A DNA stretch of 64,000 bases from Carpediemonas membranifera (taxonomy: Eukaryota > Fornicata). The notes beneath the pieces are model-generated. The model was not told where the DNA came from. It worked only from the letters and a program-made list of their open reading frames with translations, and made no database searches. The stretch's first letter is position 1; the number at the start of each line of letters is the position of its first letter. Shown here one piece after another: positions 38,101 to 48,585 of the stretch. Location of the stretch: positions 1,240,001-1,304,000 of the forward strand of contig JAHDYR010000062.1 in assembly GCA_019828565.1 (NCBI GenBank), in the 5' to 3' direction. The position numbers and the translations under genes were made by a program.

Positions 38101-39651
38101 ATGAATTCTGAAGGCGAGCGACTTACTATCGCCGAGGAGCTAGCGCAGTTCTACGATGGTGTGCTCACTGAATCCGCGGACCTCGACAGTTCTGGCATCA
38201 TACCACCTATGCTGGAACTCGCTGCACGCCGCGTTGCTCTCTCGTTTGGCAAGACTATCGCCGCTACGGACATACCAGAGAAGTTCAAAGAGCGTGTGGA
38301 GCGCTATATCCCTGTAGATGCTCCCCTGCCCGATGTCGTCGACACAGTTTCGGACGGACCGTACTGGCTTCGTCGCATCATCGCGCAGTACCCAGTTGCT
38401 GCCAAGCGCTACAACGGCATGAAGAAGGTGAGCTGGCGCACAGCGTTCCTCGAGGCCCACCTGGCTCGTGTCCTGGAGAACTACGTCCGCCCGCCCTCCC
38501 TGTTCCCCGGCGGGGTGGAGCCCCCGCCGCTGAAGACGCAGGGCGACCTCGATAAGGGCGAGTCGTGGCCTGATACAGCCCCCATCACGAGAGCTTTCCT
38601 GGAGCCCGGAATCGTCGGGGCCTTCCGTGCGGCCTCGGCCACCGTGAAGACACTCCGCATTAACGGCATGCCGTCCCACCTCGACCCGCACTGTATCCTG
38701 TCCCGTGTGCCGAATCTAGAGACGTTCCACCTCTCCTACGCGTCCCGAAAGGCCACGTACACGCAGTTCATAGGCACAGAGCCCGCCGTCATCGCCAAGC
38801 GGGCCGCCCCCGACTCTCTCATCCACACGCCCTATAGCACCAAGGCCCAGCACATCCTCGCCACCACCCCAGGAGAGTTCGACCTCGTCGTCTCAAGGAA
38901 CCTCGCATTCAAGGACGTCCCGGTCGCCACGTTGGCCGACTGCCTCTCGTTGGCAAGGGGCCTCAGAGCAAGATGCTGCCCCAACCTCACCAGCCTGTCC
39001 GTCGTCGATAGTGGGTTGACCCCCAAGATGGCGACCGCCCTCTGTGTCGGCATGAAGGACGTGCCCTTGACCAAGCTTGACCTGAGTCTCAACTCGATCG
39101 GCGACGAGGGTGCGCACGCCGTGTCTAAGCTCCTGACGTCCGCCTCCAAGCTGGAGCACCTATCTCTGGCGTACAACAAGATCGGTCCTGACGGGGCGCG
39201 GGACCTCGGTGCCGGTGCTCGCCGGGTGCAGTCGATGAGGACGCTCGACCTCCGGGCCAACAAACTGGGCGATGCCGGTGCTTCCATCCTCTTCAGCGCC
39301 CTGGGCAAGCAGGACTGTAACGTCACGACGGTCCGCGTTGGATGGAATGAGATGACGGGACTCAGCGGGGACGCCATCGGGCTCTATCTGAAAAAGACCA
39401 CCGTGTGTCGCGTGCTTGATATTTCCGGCAACGACTTGGGCGATGAGGGTGGGTCTTCCCTGCTGACGGCCCTCCGGTCCCGGGTCGACATGGATCGGAG
39501 CGACCTGACGCTCGATTCCTTTGATATGAGAGCCACGAACATCGGTCTGGACGTGGTCAACGCGATATTGACCACCACGGGACTGCCTTTGATCGAGACC
39601 TTGCCGTCCGAGGCCATCTCTGAGGAGCAGTCCGTTGATGGTGAGGCGTGA
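38101..39651 (+). CDS. DRC5/TCTE1-like leucine-rich-repeat flagellar protein
   Basis: From the ATG at 38101 the protein has 516 residues. An N-terminal region contains VSDGPYWLRRI and YNGMKKVSWRTAFLEAHLAR, which resemble the conserved N-terminal block of TCTE1/DRC5. From residue 290 on, ribonuclease-inhibitor-type LRRs follow (LTKLDLSLNSIGDEGAHAV, MRTLDLRANKLGDAGAS, CRVLDISGNDLGDEGG). DRC5 belongs to the nexin-dynein regulatory complex between axonemal doublets, which suggests the organism is flagellated. The start is uncertain: CTAAAACTGCGACC at 37831-37844 is 257 bp upstream, followed by another ATG at 37853 in a different frame, so a short first exon may exist. Confidence 0.62.
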   Translation: MNSEGERLTIAEELAQFYDGVLTESADLDSSGIIPPMLELAARRVALSFGKTIAATDIPEKFKERVERYIPVDAPLPDVVDTVSDGPYWLRRIIAQYPVAAKRYNGMKKVSWRTAFLEAHLARVLENYVRPPSLFPGGVEPPPLKTQGDLDKGESWPDTAPITRAFLEPGIVGAFRAASATVKTLRINGMPSHLDPHCILSRVPNLETFHLSYASRKATYTQFIGTEPAVIAKRAAPDSLIHTPYSTKAQHILATTPGEFDLVVSRNLAFKDVPVATLADCLSLARGLRARCCPNLTSLSVVDSGLTPKMATALCVGMKDVPLTKLDLSLNSIGDEGAHAVSKLLTSASKLEHLSLAYNKIGPDGARDLGAGARRVQSMRTLDLRANKLGDAGASILFSALGKQDCNVTTVRVGWNEMTGLSGDAIGLYLKKTTVCRVLDISGNDLGDEGGSSLLTALRSRVDMDRSDLTLDSFDMRATNIGLDVVNAILTTTGLPLIETLPSEAISEEQSVDGEA

Positions 39652-39808
39652 ATAAAGGGTTGGGGCTGGGTCATTGACTGGGACGGGAAACCAGTCGGCG
39701 GTGGCCGTCCAACTGCAGCGCGCGGTCAACTGACTATTGGCTGCAGCTTGTGTGTTTGTCACGCTCTCCCCAGCGTGCAGTGTCAAACATTACAGTCCAT
39801 TTACTTGC

Positions 39809-40553
39809 TTAGTAGCAATCCTCATCGATCTGAGTGCCGCATATCGACATGGTGTTGTGGTACTGTTTGATGGCGGGGCGGCTCCAGCCACCAAAGCTGC
39901 GCCAGTTGTGGGTGAGGGTCCCGACGCCGTCGTAACGGGGCCACCACAGCTGCATGTCGGCGAAATCCTTGCTGTTGCAAGTGATAGGGCTCCACTGGGA
40001 CTCGGAGGTGTAGATACCGATCTTGCCGGGCCACTCCTTGCGGAGGTTGTCGACAATCTCTCTGATGAAGCGGACGTTCTCAGAGCAGCTGGGGAAGAAG
40101 AGGCCGGTGTTCTCGATGTCGATCCACATCTGGGTCGAGCTGCTGTGAAGGCCGTCGGCCTTGAGGTGGTTGACAGTGTTGCGGACCTGGGAGGCGGCGT
40201 CGTGGGACTTGGAGGGGAAGACTATGTGAGGGGCGGGGAGGGGCGGGACGAACAGTAGAGGTCGACATACTTGATGCCGGCGGCCTTGGCGTTGCGGAAG
40301 GCCTGGGCAACGTGAGAGTTGTACACACCGTTGCTGCACTGGGCCTGGATGATGCCAAACCTGTGTAAGACGATATGGAATGTGTTCGTACTCGTAGCCG
40401 TTGTGCTTGAGGCACTCGAGGTCAGCAACGCTAGGGGTGCCCTGCCAAACGCTATGTAAGGGGCGGATGGTCTAAAACTAACCTGAAATCGAAGCCCTTG
40501 GTGGCCAGCGCAGCCACACAGAGCGAAAGGAGGACGACAAATGTCAGCTTCAT
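39809..40553 (-). CDS. Secreted GH25-family lysozyme with three tiny introns
   Basis: Exons are 40483-40553, 40392-40451, 40254-40360 and 39809-40221. The introns are 31, 31 and 32 nt (40452-40482, 40361-40391, 40222-40253) and end TTACATAG, TTACACAG and TCACATAG. Splicing yields 216 residues without a break. A signal peptide (LTFVVLLSLCVAALA) is followed directly by the GH25 barrel: KGFDFS (catalytic Asp), FGIIQAQCSNGVYN, KAAGIKYVDLY, MWIDIEN (catalytic Asp-x-Glu), IGIYTSESQW and the terminal KQYHNT. GH25 enzymes cleave the beta-1,4 bonds of peptidoglycan. In a bacterivorous protist this is probably a phagosomal digestive or antibacterial enzyme. The intron-rich structure shows that it is well established in the genome. 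Confidence 0.93.
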
Positions 40554-41069
40554 GTTATTTTCGACCTAGATGTTCTTGGTGATCTGAATTCTTGAATGGT
40601 CTTCCGGTAGAGTTGAGACGATGTCAGGATAATCTTTACCAGCCCCCACCAATGCCAGGCGAGCACATATCATCGCAGCCGGCTGTCAGGCAATGGTAAT
40701 CGGAATTCGTGGCAATGCCTGTGGGTCGGGCAAGGCCATCTCCGGTGCTAAAATGTCGTCATGTATGGCTAAACAGAGTCGGGATCGCCCTTATGCCATG
40801 AATCATTGCGAAATATCAATAGAAACACCGATGATTCTCCGTCAATCTCCGTCCCTCTCAAATCAATCTGGACGCCCACCTTCGACGTGACATTTGGAGT
40901 ACTGAGATCCAAATGATCGGCAGCAGAGACGTTTATGTCACCGTATTCATTTGCCACCCCGCTACCTGCGGGAATCTGATCGAATCTTGCGGCATATCCA
41001 GGGCAGCTTGAATTTCAACTGGGCCCAGAGTCAACATTCACAGGAGCAGTTCTACTACTCTATAACCAA
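40554..41069. other. Intergenic, nothing supported
   Basis: About 515 bases between the divergent GH25 and dihydrolipoamide dehydrogenase-like genes. A 65-codon plus-strand ORF (40693-40890) lacks biased codons and relatives. No promoter element of the TAAACTGC type was seen before either gene. Confidence 0.4.
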
Positions 41070-42564
41070 ATGGTCCACATTGACAAGGAGTATGACGTCA
41101 TCGCTATCGGTGCTGGTGCTGGCATGGTCAAGGTTGTTCGCCCGGCCTTCCAGCTCGGCCTTAAGGCCGCGATTATCGAGAAGGGCAGATTTGGTGGCAC
41201 TTGCCTCAACAGAGGCTGCATCCCCAGCAAAATGTACATACACCCTTCCTCTGTGCTTCGTCACATGCTCCCTGACGAGCTTGAGAAGCATTTCATCACC
41301 CTCAAGGAGAAGCCCACCATTGATTTCGAGGCCCTCCGCTCCTACGTGACCACAACCATCGACGGCACGTCCGACAACGCCGAGCGCTCCATCAAGGCGA
41401 ACCCCAAGGTCGACGAGTACCAAGTTGAGGCCAAGTTTGTCGGCGACCACCTGCTCCAGGTCGGTGACAAGGTCATCAAGGGCAAGATGATCATCATCGC
41501 AGTTGGCACCGTGCCCCAGATCCCTAAGCTCCCCGGCCTCGAGGGCACGCCTTACTACACCTCCAACGAGATCCTCCGTCTCGAGAAGCTGCCCAAAACC
41601 ATGATCACCATTGGCGGTGGCTACATCGCTTGTGAGCTCACCTACTTCCTCAAGACCGTCGGCGTCGATGTGACCCAGCTTGTACGCTCCGTCTTCATCC
41701 GGGCCGAGGACGAGGAGATCCAGCAGGAGTTCACGGACGTCTACACCAAGTACGTCAACTGCAAGGTCGGTCTCACCCTCAAGCGCGTCGAGCACAAGGA
41801 CGGCATGTTCACGGTCTACTACACCCCCACCGGCTCCGAGGAGGAGGTGTCTGTCACGGCTGAGGCACTCTTCGTCGCCACGGGTGTGACACCCCCCACT
41901 AAGGTGCTCAACCTCGAGTCGACCGGCGTCGAGGTCGACCAGCGCGGCTTCGTCAAGACCGACGAGTTCATGCGGACCACAGCTCCCGGTATCTACGCCA
42001 TTGGCGATGTCGCCGGCAAGTGGCTTTTCCGGCACGCCGCCAACCGCGACGGCGAGTACCTTGTCGAGCACGTCGTCTACCCCATGTCCCAGGGCCAGGA
42101 GCCCAAGTTCGACACGCCCATCGACTACCACGCAATGCCCCACGCCATCTTCTCGTTCCCCGAGTGCGCTGGCGTCGGCAAGCGCGAGTCTGACCTCGTC
42201 AAGGAGGGTATCCCCTTCGTCGCCGGCAAGGTCAAGTACCACAACAGCGCCATGGGTGGCGAGGCGATGCGCTCGGATCACGGTACTGTCAAGATCCTTG
42301 TCCACAAGGAGACCCGCGAGATCCTCGGCTGCCACATGCTTGGCGAGGAGTGCTCAATCATGATCCACGAGGTTATCGCCATCATTAACCGCCACGGCAA
42401 GCTCGAGGACCTCCTCGGCATGATCCACATCCACGTTTGTTTCCATTTTTCCAACCTTACCTTAGCCTGCACTTTCTGAGTTGGTCCGCAATGCCGGCCG
42501 CAACGCCAGGGACAAGCTGGCCGCCGAGGGCATCGAGCTCCCCCTGAACCTCCGCTGGTGTTAG
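41070..42564 (+). CDS. Dihydrolipoamide dehydrogenase-family flavoprotein
   Basis: Exon 1 is 41070-42434 and exon 2 is 42466-42564. The 31-nt intron (42435-42465, GTTTGT...TTACCTTAG) splits the catalytic HIH|PALSE motif, and the product is 487 residues. Features in order: FAD-binding GAGAGM near the N-terminus; the redox disulfide GGTCLNRGCIPSKM; the NAD-binding IGGGYIACE; the second FAD site IYAIGDVAG; and the C-terminal His-x4-Glu. Dihydrolipoamide dehydrogenases reoxidise lipoyl groups of 2-oxoacid dehydrogenases or the glycine-cleavage system. No N-terminal targeting extension is visible. Sequence style is closer to prokaryotic mycothione-reductase-like members than to the mitochondrial enzyme, so substrate and origin are open. 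Confidence 0.85.
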
Positions 42565-43075
42565 ATAAAGTCGATTGTCCTGATGTGTTGTCGATGATGT
42601 GCTGCGAACTCCGGCCACAGTCGACATTCATCGGCGACATCGTGGTCTTCCCTCAGATGTCTTCACACCGCTCCACTAGACCTCAGACCAACGGCAATTC
42701 GGACCCGGGATGACTAACGAAGCTTCCACGTTCAGGGAGCTACCCTCCAGGGCCGACTGTGTCCTCAACAGCGGCGGTTTATCTCTGTTCAATGGCGATT
42801 GTGGAATACCGGGTCTCTTTTGGCTCAGTGGTTCGACATCACACGATGACAGGTTGTTGATAAGACTGTCGACCTGCTGTGTCACCCAATTCAGTCGGAC
42901 ATGTGGCAGGCATGGGTGATGGAAGGCCTTTGAAGGTGTCCCGTCGCCCTGATCGGGAATAGGGCGCCCCGGCGAGGCAGGATAAGGGCGAGATGCAGAC
43001 CCGACCCGATCGTGCTTGTAAGTGATTGGCAATATGAAGTGTGCAACGCGCGATTTATGATAAAATGTATATGTA
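42565..43075. other. Intergenic between convergent genes
   Basis: About 510 bases between two converging 3' ends. I see no exon with biased codons, no repeat and no structured RNA. Confidence 0.45.
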
Positions 43076-46000
43076 CTAGCGTATTGATATCAGGTGATTG
43101 TGGAGAACCGTTAGCGCCCGGCTGTCCACGACCATCGCTGTCACAGCCGAGCTGAACACCACTCGGTACAGGACGAATGCCAGCAGCGTCATGACCGTAC
43201 AGAACACCACGATCAGCCACTTGCCGACAGACATGTACAGCGCTAGGTTGTCGAACCGACTGTTGAACGTCGATGTTAGGCTCTTAACAAGCTTGTTCGT
43301 GGCCGTATACAGCGCCTGTGTGACCTCGACCGTGTCTGGCGCGGGGGCGATCGTGTGGAGCTCCAGCAGGTAGTCCGCGACGATGTCTGACACGACCGTG
43401 CCGGTGCCGGAAAACAGGACCCGGGGGAAGATGTCGGTCACGGATGGTGTCACTGCGCTCAGACGTTCGTCGATGGTGTCGATGTCGCCGAGCATCGTCT
43501 CGAAGAACTGCACGGTGTCCGCAGGATCGGCCATCATCGCGGCCGCCGTGGTGACGACTGCTGCGGAGTCGGCCCCCACCGTCGCCGTGTCTGCGAGGAA
43601 CGTCGCCAGTCTGAAGCCGCCAACGAAGAAGAGTGCGACGAGGACGAAGATCAGCAGGACCGTGAACGAGGCGAAGCACAGCGCGGCCACGGGTGGAACC
43701 AGGTGTTGCTGTACGGATTTCGTCAAGGCCATGCGACGTCTCTTGGCGGTCCCACGCTGGGCAGGAGCGGAGGCCGTGTACTGCTCGAACAGGGTCGCCG
43801 GGATGACGCCGAACATGAGGATGGCGACCATGACGCCAAAGAGCGTCTCTGTCACGGCCAAGCAGACCGATCTGAAGGTCGTGACGTTGTCAATCGACGT
43901 GATCACCGCGCTCGAGGTCGTGCTGAACAAATCAAACACAGCATCGGTGGCGCGGTTGATGTCTTCGACGATGGTGCGGTCGACCAGCAGCGCCTGTGCC
44001 TGGCTGATCATGTGGTCAGAAGATTTGGACATATCCGTATCTGTATCAGTGAATCTACTGCGATCAACTGCCCTGGCATCCGCGCTGTCCCACGTGAAGT
44101 TCACCAGAGGATACGGCACCTCTGTGCCAGTGGACGTGGCCGCCAGCACGACCGAGACGTTGAAAGCCCTGTTGATGGCAGTGAGCTGCTCCAGAATGGC
44201 TTCGTGGTCGCCGTAGTCGAATTTGGACAGTACCGAGAGGGTTTCCTGGACGGCAGCGAGCCTGTCAGCGACGAGCACGGCGTCGCCCTCGGGTTGGTTG
44301 AACACGAAGGCCTGCACCGAGGCAAGCAGGGCGTACTCCCGGACGCCGACGCGGTGCACGAGCCTGAGCTGGTCGAGCAGGCCGCCCTCTGTGAACGAGT
44401 ACGCCTGGCCGGCGACTGCGGTGCCCAGCAGCAGACCGCCGATGAGGACGGTCATGAAGGACAGCACCTTGAACCAGGACCCACGGACGGGCGCGAGGAT
44501 GCACCCCAAGGCGAGGAGTGGCAGTGAGATGAATAGAACCGACGAGAGCGTGAGGATGACCGACTCGACATGCTCGGCCAACAGCGCCTCGACGGACGTG
44601 TAGATGCTGTCCCCGAGCTCGCCCAGGAAGAGCATGGAGTCCAGACCGGCCGCCATCACGTGGGGATCCGTGACGACCGCCCGCCCGAGCACGGTCTGGT
44701 TGGCCCGGGGGAGGGCGCGGTCGGTCTCGGTGTCGGTGAACCACAGCGTCTGACGGCCGGGCGACACCTCAAGTTCAAGCTCGCCGCTGCTCTCGGCTGT
44801 GTAGTTCCAGGCCTGCTCGAGCATGCCGGTCGCCCCGTCCATGCCGCAGCCCCATGCCGCAATGGTCACACCGACCCTGGAGTGGAAGGTGGAGGGCACG
44901 GTGTCGAGCACACCCGCGCCAGTGGGGGCGTCTACGGCCTGGAAGCTGAGGTGGAGCTCTCGAAGCAGGTCCTCGGTGTACTGGGACGCGACGATGTCGT
45001 TGATGACGGAGAACGACATGTAGTCACACGCCACGGCGAACCGCACGCTGTGGAGCTGCCAGCTGCCGACCTCCGCGATGGCGTCGAGGATGTCAGACCG
45101 GACCATGTCCTTGGCCGCGCTTGTCGCGTCGTGCTCGTCTGCGGTGAGTGTGATCAGGTTTGTCTGGCCGATGACCAGGGTCGCCATGATGGCCACGATC
45201 ACCGCAATCTCGGCCACCATACGGCGCCGCGTCATGAGCTGGCTGAACCGTCGCGGCTCCTGGGAGAGCGTCGACCCGGATTGATCCGACTCTGTCTCGG
45301 AGTCGCTGTCTGGGATGTAGATCTGGAGATCCGATATCTCCGAGAAGTCGTCCATGTCGAACTGGGGCTGGGCGGATGTGATGCAGAGGTCGGGGTCGGT
45401 GTTGTCCGCCTTGGCCCATGAGGCCAGCCCCGGGCTGTCGGGTACGTAGCGGAAGTCCGCCCCGATGTCGTCAAACATGCTTCGGGCCGCACGGAGGGAC
45501 CTCAGCTGGCTCCGGCCGGTGGCGTATGACGTCTGGAGAAGGTCGTTGAGACCCCGGTCAGAGGCCACGAAGACGACGCGGAACGCACGGGATATCAGCC
45601 ATATCGAGAGGACTATGACGACGAGCAGCTGGGCGGCGGCGGTGACGATGATGACGACAAGGACAATGGCAAGGATGGTCACAGCGTTGCTGTTGAAGCT
45701 GTCGACGAGCTGGGTCACGGCAAGGCCGAGGTAGCCGATGCCGTTGTCGACAAGCACGCCCGTCTCGTAGCCCACAAACTCGTCAACGTCCTCGACGGAC
45801 AGATGCGCCATCACTGCGCCCATTGCCCCCAGCAGCGCCCACACGTGAGAGTCGACCACCATGGACGTCGTGGGGGAGTCGATCGACTTGAGCTCGCTGG
45901 GGGAGATGACGTCGCCCCACAGGCCCGCCGAGGCGATGGCCGAGAGACTGCCGCTGATGATCGTCGCGGAGTCGGACAATACGTCAGGGAAGCTGGCGTC

Positions 46001-48337
46001 AAAGGCGGCCTGATCGGCGTCGTCGAGGGAGCCGAGGGCCGCGGCCATGACGCCCTGCTGGATGGCGGCCGAGACGTCGTTGAGGTCTGCAACGAGGTCG
46101 AGGTTCGCGCCCAGTAGCCCGGCGAAGAAGAATGTCATAGCCAGGATGACGGCGAGGAAGGTGACGCTGGCGAAGAACGTCGTCATGAGGGACCGGGACA
46201 GCTGCGTGCGCATCTCGGTCTCGCCCAGAGATCCGATCCATGTACCCGTCGAAGAGGCCGAGACAGAGCTTGTCGAGGCGCTGAAGACCGACAGCTTGGC
46301 ATCGTCCTCGCCTGTGTCGCCCCTAACCTGCTGGGAGGCGATCTTGTCCTTGAGGACGTCCTCCAGGAAGGCGCTGTACCATGTCCTGATGGTTGAGTTG
46401 CCCGGGTACCGCTGGAACAGACGGGAGTAGTGCCGCTCGGTGTTGTGGATCGCCTGCCCGATAAAGTGCACCTGCTGGACAACCCTCGCGGCGTCCGGCT
46501 GCCTGCGCATGACGAGAGGCCAGAACTTACTCATCACGGTGATCGTCGCATAGTGGTGTGCCCGCGCCTTCTCGAGGTTGGCCTGGACGTCCATGAACTC
46601 AGCTGCACGGTCCATACTCTCGAGGGCAAAAGTGCACCTCATGAACTCGACGTACTGGCGGGCGGCGTACAGGAAGATGTGGTTCTCCATGCGCCGCTTG
46701 CTCGCCTTGCTGGCCAGCAGATCGATCATGGCGGGGCACGATGCGATCGTGTGCGGCGACTGCGCCCCGACGAAGATGAGTGCCTTGTGGGCGGCCTGCT
46801 GAAACTTGTCAGTGTGGATGAACTCCGCCCGGCGGAACATCATCGTCGCCACGTTCCACAGCGCTAACTTGCCCTCGTCGGTGATGCCGCTCCGCCCGAA
46901 CGATGCGGGATCCTGGCTGATGAGGGTGCGGGTCCCGATCTTCACGGTGAGGGGCGAGGCCCCGGCGAGGTCGGGCTGGGCTAGGATGACCATGCGCTCC
47001 CTCGCTATACGACGGATGATCTCGTCTCTACCGGTCTGGCCCTTGATCGTGCGGACGATCATCTCGGAGTACGTCGGCCTGTGCTCGCCGAATACGGTGC
47101 TCAGCATGATCTGCTCGGCGATCATCACCCGGAGGTAGACTATGAAGGACGCCAGGGGGATCCCGGGAAGCATTAGCAGCGCCAGGGCCATCCCAGCGGC
47201 GGCCATGAGGTAGTGGCCGGTCTCGCCCATGTCGGGGATGATGAAGCACCACACGCTGAACAGAATGCCGACCACACCTGTGCTGAGGACGCCCGCTAGG
47301 GACCCTATGTGGGTGACGTTCAATCCGAGTTGCCTGAAGGGCACGAGGTACGTTTGGACGACCAGGGCAAGCACGGAGGAGCCAACAGCTGCCAGAGAAA
47401 TGGTGAGGCGATACAACGTGATGCCCAGCTGCTGTCGACTGGTGAGGCCGGCAATTGTGTCGGTGAACGAGCCGATGACGGCCCCGCCGAGGGAGTTGGT
47501 GAGCAGGATCATGAAGAGCAGCATGAGGAAGTCAGTAGTTCGAAACGACCGCGGGTTGGGGGGCGCCGTGACGACGGACCCGGCTATGTACACGTGTACA
47601 ACGTGTACGGCCTCCAGCCCGATGATGAGGGCGAGCATGCTGTACGAGGCCAGGGCCGGGCGGGTCTCGCGGGCCCGCTCTAGGGGAATGCGGCCGAGAC
47701 TCGCGCCCAGTGACCCGTCTAGTATTACGGACAGCATGATGATGCGGAAGATGTACAGCTGGAGGTTGGATTGTCGCAGCCACTTCATCAGCTGATGGTG
47801 GCCCCCTCGGAGACAGAGGGCGCCGCCTACAGCGCACAGGATCACTATCGCCTCAATGACGGTGATAAGGTACACCATAGCATCGTTCGGGATGATACTA
47901 GAGGCAGAGGGGCAGCAGAGGACAGAGAGAACGTTTCCGATGAACTTCAGCTGGGTGGCACGCAGGACGACGAGGGGAAGGATCAAAGACGAGAGGATTG
48001 CGGAGAGGAACGGGATGAGTGAGATCATCTTGCGATGCGTCGTGTCCTGGGAGGCTGGAGCGAAGTAAAGGGAGTAGAGCCCCGATATTTGTGGGAACGA
48101 CGAGCCTGGTGCTGTTGTCGGACGTCCGTGTGAGGCCTCGAGTATTGCTAGTTGTGTACATCTAGAAGATAACCTATGGAAGTCTGCTTCGTTTGCATTG
48201 TTGTGTTCGGCCCCACCGGGCGCCATCGGATACAGTATGTCGCTGTCGTCTTCGTTTGCTCGCGCATCGAAGCTATTATGCCCTATATTAGATTCTAACC
48301 GGCTCATAGCCGGGTTTTGTCCATAATTCGCGCTCAT
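43076..48337 (-). CDS. Giant multipass membrane protein, TmcB (tiny macrocysts)-like
   Basis: The 1753-residue protein has a hydrophilic N-terminus (about 100 residues) and a cluster of hydrophobic segments to about residue 430. A soluble helical region follows with HAT-like repeats (TERHYSRLFQRYPGNSTIRTWYSAFLEDVL near 650-680). Three further pairs of transmembrane segments are separated by extracytoplasmic loops of about 130-300 residues. The first two parts match the layout of tiny-macrocysts/TmcB-like proteins, many of which in Trichomonas and ciliates end in an adenylate or guanylate cyclase. No cyclase catalytic motif is visible here, so it may be a sensor or receptor that signals otherwise. 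CGTAAAATGCG lies 27 bp before the ATG. No break in 5.2 kb. Confidence 0.6.
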   Translation of the reverse strand: MSANYGQNPAMSRLESNIGHNSFDARANEDDSDILYPMAPGGAEHNNANEADFHRLSSRCTQLAILEASHGRPTTAPGSSFPQISGLYSLYFAPASQDTTHRKMISLIPFLSAILSSLILPLVVLRATQLKFIGNVLSVLCCPSASSIIPNDAMVYLITVIEAIVILCAVGGALCLRGGHHQLMKWLRQSNLQLYIFRIIMLSVILDGSLGASLGRIPLERARETRPALASYSMLALIIGLEAVHVVHVYIAGSVVTAPPNPRSFRTTDFLMLLFMILLTNSLGGAVIGSFTDTIAGLTSRQQLGITLYRLTISLAAVGSSVLALVVQTYLVPFRQLGLNVTHIGSLAGVLSTGVVGILFSVWCFIIPDMGETGHYLMAAAGMALALLMLPGIPLASFIVYLRVMIAEQIMLSTVFGEHRPTYSEMIVRTIKGQTGRDEIIRRIARERMVILAQPDLAGASPLTVKIGTRTLISQDPASFGRSGITDEGKLALWNVATMMFRRAEFIHTDKFQQAAHKALIFVGAQSPHTIASCPAMIDLLASKASKRRMENHIFLYAARQYVEFMRCTFALESMDRAAEFMDVQANLEKARAHHYATITVMSKFWPLVMRRQPDAARVVQQVHFIGQAIHNTERHYSRLFQRYPGNSTIRTWYSAFLEDVLKDKIASQQVRGDTGEDDAKLSVFSASTSSVSASSTGTWIGSLGETEMRTQLSRSLMTTFFASVTFLAVILAMTFFFAGLLGANLDLVADLNDVSAAIQQGVMAAALGSLDDADQAAFDASFPDVLSDSATIISGSLSAIASAGLWGDVISPSELKSIDSPTTSMVVDSHVWALLGAMGAVMAHLSVEDVDEFVGYETGVLVDNGIGYLGLAVTQLVDSFNSNAVTILAIVLVVIIVTAAAQLLVVIVLSIWLISRAFRVVFVASDRGLNDLLQTSYATGRSQLRSLRAARSMFDDIGADFRYVPDSPGLASWAKADNTDPDLCITSAQPQFDMDDFSEISDLQIYIPDSDSETESDQSGSTLSQEPRRFSQLMTRRRMVAEIAVIVAIMATLVIGQTNLITLTADEHDATSAAKDMVRSDILDAIAEVGSWQLHSVRFAVACDYMSFSVINDIVASQYTEDLLRELHLSFQAVDAPTGAGVLDTVPSTFHSRVGVTIAAWGCGMDGATGMLEQAWNYTAESSGELELEVSPGRQTLWFTDTETDRALPRANQTVLGRAVVTDPHVMAAGLDSMLFLGELGDSIYTSVEALLAEHVESVILTLSSVLFISLPLLALGCILAPVRGSWFKVLSFMTVLIGGLLLGTAVAGQAYSFTEGGLLDQLRLVHRVGVREYALLASVQAFVFNQPEGDAVLVADRLAAVQETLSVLSKFDYGDHEAILEQLTAINRAFNVSVVLAATSTGTEVPYPLVNFTWDSADARAVDRSRFTDTDTDMSKSSDHMISQAQALLVDRTIVEDINRATDAVFDLFSTTSSAVITSIDNVTTFRSVCLAVTETLFGVMVAILMFGVIPATLFEQYTASAPAQRGTAKRRRMALTKSVQQHLVPPVAALCFASFTVLLIFVLVALFFVGGFRLATFLADTATVGADSAAVVTTAAAMMADPADTVQFFETMLGDIDTIDERLSAVTPSVTDIFPRVLFSGTGTVVSDIVADYLLELHTIAPAPDTVEVTQALYTATNKLVKSLTSTFNSRFDNLALYMSVGKWLIVVFCTVMTLLAFVLYRVVFSSAVTAMVVDSRALTVLHNHLISIR

Positions 48338-48585
48338 GGTGAAGCGGAATCGCTACATGCCGTCGTAAAATGCGTTTTCAAGCCAAAGGAGCTGGGCATG
48401 CTCTGGCGTCCCCCAGCCTCCCAGAAGACCCAGGGACCTAACTTCCAACGTCTACCAGCATTTCGTCTCGAGATCATCATTATCGCCCATCGCTGGTGGT
48501 CATCATGAAGCCGACACAATTGGTCACGGCCAAGGCGAACCTCAGTCATCGATGTCATCAGCGCCAACAACGATCACTGTCCATT

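Noticed and set aside
40693-40890. Short frame with a GxxxxGSGKA stretch resembling a P-loop
   Set aside because: It lacks codon bias, a Walker B or any second motif, and a promoter element. The match is too short to mean anything.
41055-42335. A 426-codon antisense frame opposite the dihydrolipoamide dehydrogenase gene
   Set aside because: Long open antisense frames are expected opposite dehydrogenases with strong codon bias; the sense frame has every catalytic motif.
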